The position numbers and the translations under genes were made by a program. Under the pieces are notes generated by a model. That model was not told the DNA's origin, searched no databases, and worked only from the letters and a program-made list of their open reading frames with translations. From contig JANBPU010000205.1 of the NCBI GenBank assembly GCA_027575805.1, forward strand, positions 1 through 28,282: a DNA stretch of 28,282 nt, given 5' to 3'. This stretch comes from Mycoemilia scoparia. Taxonomy: Eukaryota; Kickxellomycota; Kickxellomycetes; Kickxellales; Kickxellaceae. Shown in pieces: positions 9,791 through 20,800 of this stretch; position 1 is the stretch's first letter, and each line of letters opens with the position of its first letter.

Positions 9791-12440
9791 TTTCCTAGCA
9801 GGCTTGAAACCGACACACAAGGCACAGGGCACATATGGAAGGATGCATAAGGACTGTTAGGGGCAGCAGCAGTGTGGAGAGGCGGGCTGATGGGGGCCTT
9901 GGCTGTGTTGCAACATTCCATCGCCCCGGTGTGGTTTTACAGGTAATTTTGCGGAAATCATGATTGGCACTGAAGGCTTGAGGGTAAATACAGCATGGGG
10001 TGGATCGTGGTCGGTTGTAAATCAAAGTCTCTTGACTGTGCGCTGGCCGACTATAAGGTTAATACCAGTCGGTATGGCATCCTCACTGAGGGTGAGGTTT
10101 GTGTTAGCAGAGTCCTGAGCAGCACCACAAGAGCAGTCCAACTATTTTCCATTGGCCTCACTGCTACCTGGGCATTTAGCGCAGGCTTTGAGATGAGTTT
10201 ATTTTACTTGAGCTGGTGACCAACACCCATTAGTGCAGGCTTGCGACTATATGTGCACTGAACTAGGAGTTTTTAACGCCATTACCAAACCCTACATTTC
10301 AGAGTAGCATTGCCAGGGCGCTATTGTTGCCATTCTGTTCATACATGGCTATTAATAAAACATGGACCATATGGCGATGATAGCTGCTGCTGTTCTTGTG
10401 GCACCAGATCCAAGGGATGCCACCGTCCTCCCCAAAGCATTGCTTTAGCTGTAATCTATTCAAAGGTGCGCAGAAAGACCCGCACAATAGAATTGGCATC
10501 AGGAGACTACTATGCATAGACATCCCCAAAAAAGAAAAATATCATATCGTTTCATCACCAGACTTGTGCGAAATGAAATTCAAAGGGGGAGCAGGCAGGC
10601 AGGCAGGCATGTCTCGAATCCATCCCAAAAAGGCACACAAAGAAACGACGATATCAATAACAATAATCTTGTTGAATTGATACAGACAAAAAGCTTCATG
10701 CCATATACCGATTTGCCTTTGGCTGGCTGTTTGCTTGGCGGTAAATCAGGAAGAGGCAGTCTTTTGACTTGATATGAAGTCGTAAGGTGTTCTACACGCG
10801 CTTCTTGGTTTTTTCCGGATAGTTTCTCTGTAGATGCGTATGGGGCCCCTTGGGGCTGGATTGTTGGTAGCTGTGGTGGTGACGGATTAACCAGAGATTC
10901 ATCCGTCCACACCCATCAGCAGTCTATCCAGACCTGGCCAGGCATTGATGATAAAGACCCTGGCAAACCTGTTCTCGCTCTCTTGGCCCAGAAGAAGGTC
11001 GTCGTCCCATGTGTTTCAAGGAATAAACAGGAATCAGCCGCAGATTATAACGTATAGAAATAAATATGCCTGAAATCCGCCTGGCAATCCCCATCTTTGT
11101 TGCTCCCTGTTGCCTTCATGTGTGGATCCTTTTCTGCTTGTGTGTGGGGAGAGAGGCGGCCGCAATGTCATTCGAGACGATAATAAGATTGGTAATGCTG
11201 CTATTGTCTCAAACACTCACTTTTGCTGCCAAAGCCAAAGATAAGGCAAAGGCAAATGCGTTGATAGTCAGGGGGGAATTATCATCCGATAGGTTGTTTG
11301 AGAGCTACCGTTGAGAGAGAGAGAGAGAGAAATGTTGGCTCTTTTTTGCGAGTATGTGTGGGATATCATCAACCTTTTCGGCCATTTTAATGGGGTTGCA
11401 TAAAGTTTATCTACATGTGTGTACGCATTTGGCATTGCAGTTTCATTTATAGATAAATAATAGTCAAAGAAGCAACACTTTGTAGATCCATCCCCATGGG
11501 TTTTCATATCGCTGTTATCTTTATGAGTGAGAGAGAGAGAAGGGCTTTGTAATGTCAGGGCATGTGGGTTGGGTTCCAGGTTTTTTCTATATATTTTCTT
11601 TGATAGCATTCATGCATATTTAGGATATTGGCGGGTCATCAAAAGATTGCCTATCAATATCATTATATTTTTATTTTGCTGGGCTGGTAGTAGTAGTAGT
11701 AGCAGTGGTGATAAGAGGATGTGATTTAATGCTATCTAACTAAATTCCTATATTCGAATTAATTAATTAATTAATTATATCTGTTCTATTTATATAACAT
11801 TTGCCTTCTCGAGAAAGATGCTCTTTGGGATGGGAATAGCTAATTCATTTTACTCTATTTCGCTTATTAATCTGGGATTTTACTCAAATAATTCAGCATG
11901 ATTAATTGCAGGGGCTTCCTTCAATAATAGTAGCAGCACATAGCTGCAAGACCGGCGCATATTTACAGTATTGTGTGACGGAAGCCCAAAAGGGGGATTA
12001 AAGGCAGCCGTGGTGTGTGGTGGAAGAACTCTGCAAGAAAATCTCCTGCTGCGGTTCTTTATCTTTTTGGTGTTTGCATAAACCATGGCTGCCTTATGCA
12101 TGCTGGGGATGATGGCGGGTATTTACAGAAACCAGCAAATGGCATGGAAAAGAAGAATGAAAAATGGGAGGAGGTTGTTACTATTATTGTTGTTTGGATA
12201 AAACAAAGAGGGAAAACCGATGTGTGTTGGTATCTATAACATAATGGCAATTGAACAGGATAGAAAGAAAGAGAGGCTATATGGCATAGTGGAGTGTGGG
12301 CTTATAAACAAAGCTGACCCAACCTAAATACAAAACTGGTATTAATTAAGGATGTGAGTTTTATGCGAAGGTTAAACAATAATTGAAAAAAATCCAGTAC
12401 AAAATGTCCTACAACAGCAGTGTTTTTAGCATTGACAATA
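9791..12440. other. Gene-poor region of more balanced composition
   Basis: Several overlapping open frames of 60-110 codons occur on both strands between about 9.8 and 11.3 kb, where GC is higher than around it. None has a recognisable domain, a good leader, or support over its competitors in other frames. The best two are a 110-codon minus frame (10580-10912) and a 94-codon plus frame without ATG (10773-11054). There is an AATT repeat at 11757-11776 and a GA run at 11311-11330. I call no gene here, but a spliced gene or a long non-coding RNA cannot be excluded. Confidence 0.4.
11757..11776. repeat. (AATT)n microsatellite
   Basis: Five tandem AATT units, which form a self-complementary AT tract. 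Confidence 0.85.
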
Positions 12441-12445
12441 CTAAT

Positions 12446-12480
12446 ATGAATCATAATTTTTATTAAGAGGGTTATAGGAA
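12446..12480 (-). mobile_element. Truncated copy of the short TG...CA element
   Basis: ATATGAATCATAATTTT here is the exact reverse complement of the right end of the complete copy that follows (to 12600). It continues into GGGTTATAGG, which resembles the reverse complement of the CCTATAACC core seen in complete copies. The second terminus is missing, so this looks like an internally broken copy abutting a complete one. Confidence 0.45.
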
Positions 12481-12495
12481 AGCCTATCCATAATA

Positions 12496-12597
12496 TGGAT
12501 CATTATTTTTGAAGGGTGAAAGTTTGCTAGTAAAACTGGACATTCATTTGGCTGTGATTGCGCCTATAATCATTAACCTTTCAAAAATTATGATTCA
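12496..12597. mobile_element. Short inverted-repeat element (MITE-like), copy 1, subtype B
   Basis: Left end TGGATCATTATTTTTGAAGG, right end TCAAAAATTATGATTCA, flanked by TA on both sides. The core has GGCTGTGATT and CCTATAATCATT, shared with the copies at 15262 and 25923. It has no coding capacity, so movement would depend on a transposase supplied elsewhere. The TA duplication suggests the Tc1/mariner (IS630) group by analogy only. Confidence 0.7.
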
Positions 12598-12781
12598 TAT
12601 GCTATACTAGCAAGTCAATTGAGAGCTGCTGCTGCACTACATGACAAGTCCAAAGGCTGACATACTTGCCAGCACAAATAATGATGATATTAAGGGATAT
12701 TTTTGGTCTTGGCAAAATGTAAATCACTTCCTAAAGATTCCTGCGATCAAGGGATTGACAGCCATAATACAGCAAGATTCC

Positions 12782-12906
12782 ACTAGTGACGAGGCATAAA
12801 ATAGATAGAAACGGGCCCTCACCATATTTGGCCCAATCACCAGCCAATTCATATACAATTTCTGGGGGACTCATTTTGCCCAAGTCCTTGTGAAATCTGA
12901 CCATAT
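12782..12906 (+). repeat. Diverged dispersed repeat, copy 2
   Basis: It aligns with the reverse complement of 342-463 through the shared GGGCCCTCA, CCCAATCACCAGCCA and CTGACCA blocks. The family is not identified. It lies between two copies of the short inverted-repeat element, in a stretch apparently tolerant of insertions. Confidence 0.5.
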
Positions 12907-13968
12907 GTTGTGGGGATCGGCTAGGCAGCTATTGGATTTTCCCTTTCTATTGATTTGGCTTGGCTTGATGTGCAGCTATGCTTTTACATACACAAGAGTG
13001 GGTTGAATTTATTATTAGTCTGCAACCAATTTGATTAGGATGCACTATACTAGACTGGCTAGCAAACAAAGAAAGGAAACTGTCTTCACATGTATGTGTG
13101 TATGTAGATGATGCGTAGGTGCAGCGCGAAACGGCTGCTTTGATAGCCGGATAGGAGAGTTGCATGCAATGTTTGGTTGTTGTAAAGATGTGCGGCAGCA
13201 CAATACTATACCAAGAAACAATCAGATGTGTGCCTAACAATCAGTAGCAGTAGTAATAAATTTCAATATAGCCCCAGTTGATTTTATATCTTTATATATT
13301 AGCTTTTTTGCATGGTGTATGCAGTTTACAATAAGCTTATCACATTTTTAATATTATGATCCGTATCTTGTTAAATTGATAATAGTGGAAAAGACAATGA
13401 GTATGCGTCTGTCCTGCTGACTGCTTTGCGATCCATATAAAATAAGGATCGAGCTTGACTTATGGCCCACCAATTAAAGGCCCCCATGATCTGTGGATAA
13501 ATAAAGTGCTTGCTGAGAGACCTGAGAGGAGTCCTCGTGTTCCAAAGTGATGGGTGGTCATGTGTTATTGTGTTATGGAATCAATCTTGATATTTGAATA
13601 GTCAGATTGTGATTGGTGATGTTTATATAAAATTCCGCTTTGGGTTTGTTTAAAGCGAAACTGGACTCATCAGCCATACATACTGCTGTTTACCAGACAG
13701 TGGTGGCCAGATAAGGAGAGGAGAGGAGAGGAATACAAAAATCTTGGTTCTAGTTTGCATACTTTATTACGCTAGGCATGGATGTGGGGAAGGGAGGGTT
13801 GGAGGAAGGCCATTTATATAAAATTATAGTAGTGATGGTATTGGCATTGCGACGATGAGTCATGTGGGAATTTGGTATTTGTTCTAGATCCATGCAAGTA
13901 ATAATCCTGAATACACAATACATACATAAGATCAATATTCAATTTCTTATATACTTACTTTCAGAATA

Positions 13969-14067
13969 TGAGTGGTAATTTTTGAAGGGTGCCTTTTGGA
14001 GACAGCCGATGAATATAGAGGCAATCTCAGTTTATTAACAAACATTTACCCTTGAAAAACATCCCTA
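13969..14067. mobile_element. Degenerate short inverted-repeat element, copy 2
   Basis: The left end TGAGTGGTAATTTTTGAAGG matches the family. The right end (CCCTTGAAAAACATCCCTA) matches only loosely, and the core is not shared with other copies. It is probably an old copy or a related subtype. The boundaries are approximate. Confidence 0.4.
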
Positions 14068-14702
14068 TCATTTATAGTAGTAGAATTGAGGATCAGTCAA
14101 AGAATTCTTGAAGCCACTCTTGTTTTGTTTTCTAGAGGATTTTAGAATTCAATAATATTCGACTAGTCAAGTATTTATTTCTCAGGCTTTATCTACCTAT
14201 GTATATATTTCTGATGTAGCTATCATAATATGCCTGATCCTTGAATTTGCAATATCTCTAAACAAAATACAATTATCACCACTATTGATAACAATTGGTC
14301 ATCCGCTTATTATTGACCCTTTCTTGCTTAGTATCTTTTATAATGCTAAATTACGGCTTGACATTAGATCTGACGCCTGTTAGTGCCGTATGGTACAATT
14401 GTGAAGACAGACATTAAAAGCAGAAACAGCAGCACCAGCACCAAACAAGCTCGAAAAGCCAAGAGTGTAATTGGCAGAGTCTCCTCTGAAAGCATATCAG
14501 GATAATATCTCCAATGCAAGCCTAAAATGGCGGTGTCTCCTTCAAGGGTGTACCAGAATAATAACCTGGATAATAGCCAATAATCCGTCAGGTTCCAGCT
14601 AAAGTGTATGGGTGTTGGGCCGATTTGCAGGGAATATACTAGTACCCTTTTGATGGAGAGCTTGCCAAATATATGACTTATGGACCAAATTAGCTAGAAA
14701 CA

Positions 14703-14818
14703 TGAGTAGTTATTTTTGAAGGGCTAAACTACTATTATCAATAAAAATATATGGTAACTAGTATGCAAGTTGAAACTGGCCAACTAGTAAAACTTGGCGC
14801 TTCAAAAATAATCACTCA
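14703..14818. mobile_element. Short inverted-repeat element (MITE-like), copy 3, subtype A
   Basis: Ends are TGAGTAGTTATTTTTGAAGG and CTTCAAAAATAATCACTCA, flanked on both sides by CA. The core contains AAACTACTATTATCAAT and GTATGCAAGTTGAAACTGGC, shared almost unchanged with the copies at 16002 and 25685. It is non-coding. Confidence 0.75.
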
Positions 14819-15261
14819 CATAAGGCTACAGGACTATTCACTTAATGGAGAACCCACCAATTAGTAAGCCACAACTGCACAAAACCTTGCTAGTTATTAA
14901 AAATGACATCATAGCTATTGTGCTTACTCTACAAGACTATTATGCTGGAATCACCATAATCCAATAGACTGTCTGCTGCTTCAGTCAGTCAGCGCCACAC
15001 AAATATTAGGCTTGGTGTTTCTAGCCAAATTGCTGTGCACTTGTGGCTTGGTTGACTCCTCTTTGATTTTGTCTGTTTAGCTGTTGGTACAGTGCGTAAA
15101 AGAGTAGGTAGGCATGTAGTTTAGAAGGATATGGAGAGGGAGAGCGAAGATGTGTAGTGTTTAGTAGTTTCGGCTAAAGAGTAGTAAAAGCCTGAAACAA
15201 CGCCATGATTCATGAGCTCTTTGGCGAGGAGACTGCCTTGTAGATGCTGTGCTGTATCATA

Positions 15262-15348
15262 TGGGTAGTTATTTTTGAAGGGCTATAGAGTCACCCATTT
15301 GGCTGTGGTTACCCCTATAACCATTCTCACTTCAAAAATTATGATCCA
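15262..15348. mobile_element. Short inverted-repeat element (MITE-like), copy 4, subtype B
   Basis: The left end is TGGGTAGTTATTTTTGAAGG, the right end CTTCAAAAATTATGATCCA, flanked by TA on both sides. The core is GGCTGTGGTTACCCCTATAA, of the same subtype as the copies at 12496 and 25923. Confidence 0.75.
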
Positions 15349-15595
15349 TATTTAAACGCGATGTGGAAAATTTATGCTAGAGGAGCAAAAAATATTTATC
15401 AAAAGATCTCTCAAAGTCACAGTAGCTTCTCATTAACTTGTTCGGTCATGCGTTTGTGTGAGTGAGTATGTGATAGTATCACATTACAACAAAGTCTAAA
15501 AGAGTGCACATCGTCAACAGACCAGCACGAGTAACTTTACATGACTTGAAATGCGAATGCATGGGCAAGACTTCTGGCTCATTTGGTCATAAATA

Positions 15596-15717
15596 CGGAT
15601 CGTTATTTTTGAAGGACTACCAAGTTTTTTTATTAGTAGGCCAGGCTCACCATGCATATTGGCCAGCCTATATTATGGTTGATAATATTAATTTAGCCCT
15701 TCAAAAATTATGATCCA
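15596..15717. mobile_element. Short inverted-repeat element (MITE-like), copy 5, third core type
   Basis: The left end is CGGATCGTTATTTTTGAAGG and the right end CCTTCAAAAATTATGATCCA, flanked by TA on both sides. The 80-base core differs from the other two core types. The overlapping 69-codon frame at 15504-15713 is created by the element and is not a gene. Confidence 0.7.
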
Positions 15718-16001
15718 TATTAATAGTGTTCACCTCTTTTATTAGTTTTTGGGCTTGTGACTTGAGAGTAAATATACTGCTAGTGCCACAAGACCAAAAA
15801 ATGCAATTATAATAATTGGTATTAATGCTATGCTCATGGCATTTCTGAAACCTAGTGATTATTGAAATTTGCCGAGGTATTTAGTCTAGCAGCATTGTGT
15901 ATAAATTCTAGGATCTTGTGTGTAGGAGAAGATGGACCATTTGATCAATAGCATAACTTTAGTGAAATGATGGCTCTGTGTATGCGTGACCCTGTCATAT
16001 A

Positions 16002-16119
16002 TGAGTGATTATTTCTGAAGGGCTAAACTAGTATTATCACAATGAAAATATAAGCTAGCCAGTATGCAAGTTGAAACTGGCCTACTAGTAAAACTTAGTC
16101 CTTCAAAAATAACTACCCA
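16002..16119. mobile_element. Short inverted-repeat element (MITE-like), copy 6, subtype A
   Basis: Ends are TGAGTGATTATTTCTGAAGG and CCTTCAAAAATAACTACCCA, flanked by TA on both sides. The core shares GTATGCAAGTTGAAACTGGC and CTACTAGTAAAACTTAGTCC with the copy at 25685. Confidence 0.75.
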
Positions 16120-16130
16120 TATGTGTTTTC

Positions 16131-17866
16131 AGAAGATGTTTTTCTATGCGAGAGTTTGGGCTAGGTGCAGAATATCACTTGTGTATATGCTATTTTCTCA
16201 AGGGGAAAACGTTTACAAAGGGATGGTCTTGGCTTTATGCCTTTTGTGCACATCATGCTTACATTTGGGGAAATGGATATGACGCTCGCTTTCTTTCCGA
16301 CTGGGGGTGGTGCATATAACAAAAGCATATGAAGATACGCCAGCTTTAGCGGATATTTCTTTATCATTACTAACATGCCATGAATGACTTCCTAACCAGG
16401 CTGTGAAAATGTTTTCTTTACACATTTTTGTCCATCGAATTTCTTTCTCTCTAACTTTTTTGTATCCTCTCTCTTTCTCCAGCTGAATATACAAAGATAT
16501 TTTGAAAGCAAAGTTCAAGATACTTGCTCTCTCTCTCTCTCTCTATCGGTCATTAACGTTATCAAAACTATTGTTGTTCGATCCCCAATATATTTTTGCC
16601 CTTCTGATTCCAATAAAGCATAAGCATAGCTAGTGACAGCAGTTTACAGGCTGCATTGGATTGGATATAGGGCAAAAATAGCCAGAACGACAGCGATCCC
16701 TTAAAACCAGCCAGACGCCGAGTTTCGTGTAGTGTGCTCATTCTTTTTTTTTGTATGTGTGTGGCGAGCCAAGAATCATCAATATCCTTATTCCGAATAT
16801 TACTTTTGCCACTACTGTAGTAACTTGATTGTTTATTCGGTTTCTATCGGCCAGAGGAGCGAAAAGAAAGGTTTGTTTCAACAGTGATCTCTTGGTAATC
16901 CATTTCTCTCTTTCTCACTCATTCCCTCCTCCTTCTTATTCATTCATTCGTTTGTTCCCTTGCTAGTTGGTTGCCTCCTGCTTGTGCACTATTATTATAT
17001 AGAGTAAGTAGTGTGTCTGCGGTTCTTCCCTTGATTTACTGCACAAACTATCATTATTCTATCCCTTTTCCACTTTGCAGTGACAGCTTCTCTGTTTTCT
17101 CAGTCCTGTCCTATACTACTAGTCTAGTTTAGCCAAGCTTCAAAGGAATTTTTATCCACTCGTATTTCATTATTTCTTGTCCTTCTTTGGGAAATTTGTT
17201 CAAGGTTGTTGTTGCATAGAGCTTTGAGGTACTATTACTAACACTACTTTTTTTCCCACAAAATATTAAGAAGGAGGCAGGCTGACTGAAAGACCCTTTC
17301 GTTGCTTTCTTTAATTTTCAGCAAGCCTGTATTCATCACTATTATATACTATTGACCATATTTGGTTGTGGCCTTGCTCTCCCCATTATTCCCTTTTCGT
17401 CCTTATTGTGACTGTCGTAGCCGTTGTGCCTCCCGGCAGACATCCCACACCCATTTACATATTTGTTGTTGTGGTAGTTTCATTGGAACCACTACCAAAG
17501 TATTTGGAAAATACGTAAAACCGGCCTTCAGCTCTCTCAGCTTGTTGTGTATTGTGGATGTTGTGTTTTGTTTAACCATTTGAATCCATTCCCTCCTGTG
17601 ATCCGTTTTGGAAAGTTAAAACATATACCCATACACACAATCCTGTCGGACTAATAGGAGCGAGCGTTTCTGACTTGGTTTTTCATTCTTGGTCTCTCTC
17701 TCTCTCTCTCCCCCCTCTCTCACTTAACAGCACCACAACCCATCACAACCAATCCTTGCAACCTTGTTTCTCTTTTTCTCATTTTTGATACAAGTGTCTT
17801 TTTTGTTTTTTACCTTTAGTTTCACATACCTTATATTTTCTAATTTACTTTCTCCCTTTCCTCTAA
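16131..17866 (+). promoter_or_regulatory. Pyrimidine-rich upstream region and leader of the flippase gene
   Basis: From about 16.4 kb to the ATG at 17867 the + strand is rich in C and T, with (CT)n runs at 16526-16545 and about 17692-17710 and long T/C tracts up to the start codon. I see no convincing TATA box close to the start. Short frames such as 16064-16282 and 17362-17583 have no recognisable product. I read the region as promoter plus a possibly long 5' leader; its transcription start cannot be located. Confidence 0.45.
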
Positions 17867-20800
17867 ATGTCTCCAAAAAAGCCTAAAGACAAGGCTTCAC
17901 CGCCCTTGTCAAAGAAGGAGGAAAGTATTAATGCATCAACACGGTCTTCACAGTCGGTTCCACCAACACAACCACCACCGCCATATTCTCAAGAACCTTC
18001 CCAGTCTCGGAGAAAAAGCCGTGATTATGATGCCATAAAGTCTGCTACAGATAAAAAGGAGAAACAGAATAATAGTTCTGTTTCTCAAGACAAAAAGCAA
18101 GCACAACAGCAATTGCCCCCGCCACCATTAAGAATTACCCCTTCTGAGATTAGTGGAAATGGAATGTCTCGGAGGAATAGTTACAGCAACAACGCACATA
18201 GAAACACCATAGATGAGCATGATAGTCGGACGCAACGATCAGGTCAAAAGAGCAAAGTTCATAAAGTAACACATTATGGTCGTTTGCGTACAACCATTGC
18301 CCGTGCTCTTCGTCTTGCTAATCTGGCCAACGACCGCCATCAGCCAACACCGCCACATCCTAGCCGTATTGACTCCTTTTCCAACCAAGATAACACTGGC
18401 TCATTAGTAACCCCTCATTCAGGACGCACACGGGCTTCTCTCGACGCATCCCGCCTAATGTCTCCAGGCGCAACACCAGAGAATCACCAAGACCCTGCTA
18501 AAAAGGTTGGTGCACAGGGCGCAGCTCGACCTTTATCATCAACGTCAAAACGCCACTCCGTATCCACTTCCATCACGACAGCTACAGGCGCAGATAACAA
18601 GGCTTTGGATGCAGGGGCAGCAGCTACTACTACTACTACTGGTACCAATGAAGCCTCTTCAGGTGATGTGCCTGCATTTGCTGAGGAGTATGTTGACCAA
18701 TACACAAGCCTGTCCGAAACAGCTATGGCTGAGGATGAGAACATGTTGATACAGCACCAAGATGATTCTCAGCAAGAGATGGGCCGAGCGATCCCTCTCC
18801 CTGGCTTCTTCCTTGAACCCGATTCTGATGAATGGATGGGCGGGTATTCCTACAGGGCCCGATCACGGGATCCTTTCACATTGTTCTCGGTGCCCGCTTC
18901 ACTGACAAAGAGAGTTCACTATGAAGTTTCCTACGACCACCCCAAGAATGGAATATCTACTGCACGCTACAACATAATTACTTTTCTGCCAGCGCAGCTA
19001 ACTGCCCAGTTCTCAAAGATCGCGAATGTGTATTTCCTGTTTATTTCTATTTTGCAGCAAGTGCCTGGGTGGAGCACCACAGGAAAGTGGAGCACTCTGC
19101 TTCCCCTGTGTGTATTCGTGTCATTCAGTATTGCCCATGAGGGTTATGACGATTTTAGACGTCACCGCATGGACCGAGCAGAGAACAGGCAAAAGACCCG
19201 TGTACTCAAAGTAAAGGTGCATGACACTGAACACAGCTCATTCCACCTTCGCCAAATACGTGATCGCTCCTCGCACAGCCTTCACGAATTTAGAAGATCA
19301 ACCTCATCGGGTATCAAACAGGTTTTTGGTGGCCTGAATACCAAGGTCAAGGGCATTCACCGAGATATCTCCGAAAGACTTGCTGAGAAGCGTCGTCGCC
19401 AACGCGAAGCCGAGGACAGCCAGGATGAAGAAGATGAAGGTGAAATCGAAGATGAACGCGAATTGGGTGATGTTGAAGATGCCATGAGTATGAATGGAAG
19501 CGTGGCGGCCAGCATAAATGGAGGAGATGCCCAGCTAGCAACTATGGAAGATGGTAAAAACCATTCTATGGTTTCTGTCTCGAACCAGTATTTTGGTATT
19601 GATGACAGTGAATATGCGGCATCAGCAGTGCCATTGCCACATGAAACTGTAACCATGATGGGCGAAGAGGAAGAATATAGCAGTGTCTCTGGTCAACAGA
19701 ACCAACTGTTGCCATCAAAAACAGCATCAACATCTCAGCTACAGACACCCAACAATGCAAACATGCCATTATCCAAGCCTGTTTCTGGTGTCCACCATCA
19801 TATCCGTACAAATTCTGCTCTTGCTGCAGACATCTTTGGAAGCAGTGCAAGTTTGACATCAACTAGCAATGTTGTTGCTGGGGCTAATCTTCCACCTAAC
19901 CCTCCATTTCCACCCCACCAACGACTGTCACACCACCATGTCCGCTCACCTTCAATGTCATTCAGATCCAATACCCCAGATATGTTTTCATATGGTACTC
20001 CAATGACTCGCTCATATACCGATAGAATCATGATGGCTGGTGAAGAAGGAGGAGGGTCCACAACTGGCATTCAAAACACTGTTTCAAAGGTTCCTGCCCC
20101 ACGTGCACTTTCCATTGCATCGTCAGCCAAAGAATCTCAAAACCAATTAGCAACAGCAGCACAGCCACAGAATGGTGGTGGTGGTGGTGGTGTCATGTTT
20201 GCTGAAGAAGATGAAGTGTTTGACATTTATGATAATCCATTGCCATCAAACATGAGCTGTCGCTGGAAACGCAAGCGGTGGGAAAATGTCCAGGTTGGCG
20301 ATCTGCTTGTTTTGCTCAAGGACGAGTGGATTCCAGCTGACTGTGTGGTTTTGGCCAGTTCCGGGTTCGATGGTATATGCTATGTTGAAACCGCTGCTTT
20401 GGATGGTGAAACCACCCTAAAACAGAGACAGGCCCTCAAAGTAACGAACGAATCCATCCAGACTCCTGAGCAGCTTGCCACATTCAATGGAATTACCTAT
20501 GTAGAGAAACCAAATCCAGACCTATACTCGTTTGAGGGCTATCTGGAAACAGATGGAGAGAAGCACCCTTTGACTCCAACACAGCTGCTACTACGCGGAT
20601 CGGTTTTGCGCAATACCCAGTATGTATTTGTTCAGGTCGTATACTCTGGGGAGGAGACTCGTCTTCGCTTGAATGCTACCCGCAACATCCGGACAAAGTC
20701 ACCCCAGCTACAACGTATTACAAACAGGGTTGTTGTTATTGTATTCTGCCTTCTCGTTTTGATATGCATTGTATTCTCATGGATTGCACTGACAGAACAA

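Larger units (their letters stand above)
12440..16130. other. Transposon-tolerant intergenic block
   Basis: There is no supported gene in this 3.7-kb stretch. Six copies and one fragment of the short inverted-repeat element and one copy of the diverged repeat lie here. The sequence between them is AT-rich without recognisable motifs. Confidence 0.55.

Noticed and set aside
13951..13962. ATACTTACTTTC resembling the 5' end of U1 snRNA
   Set aside because: The match is short and is followed directly by a mobile element end, with no snRNA stem structure downstream.
15504..15713. A 69-codon plus frame
   Set aside because: Most of it lies inside the short inverted-repeat element at 15596-15717; no protein family was recognised.
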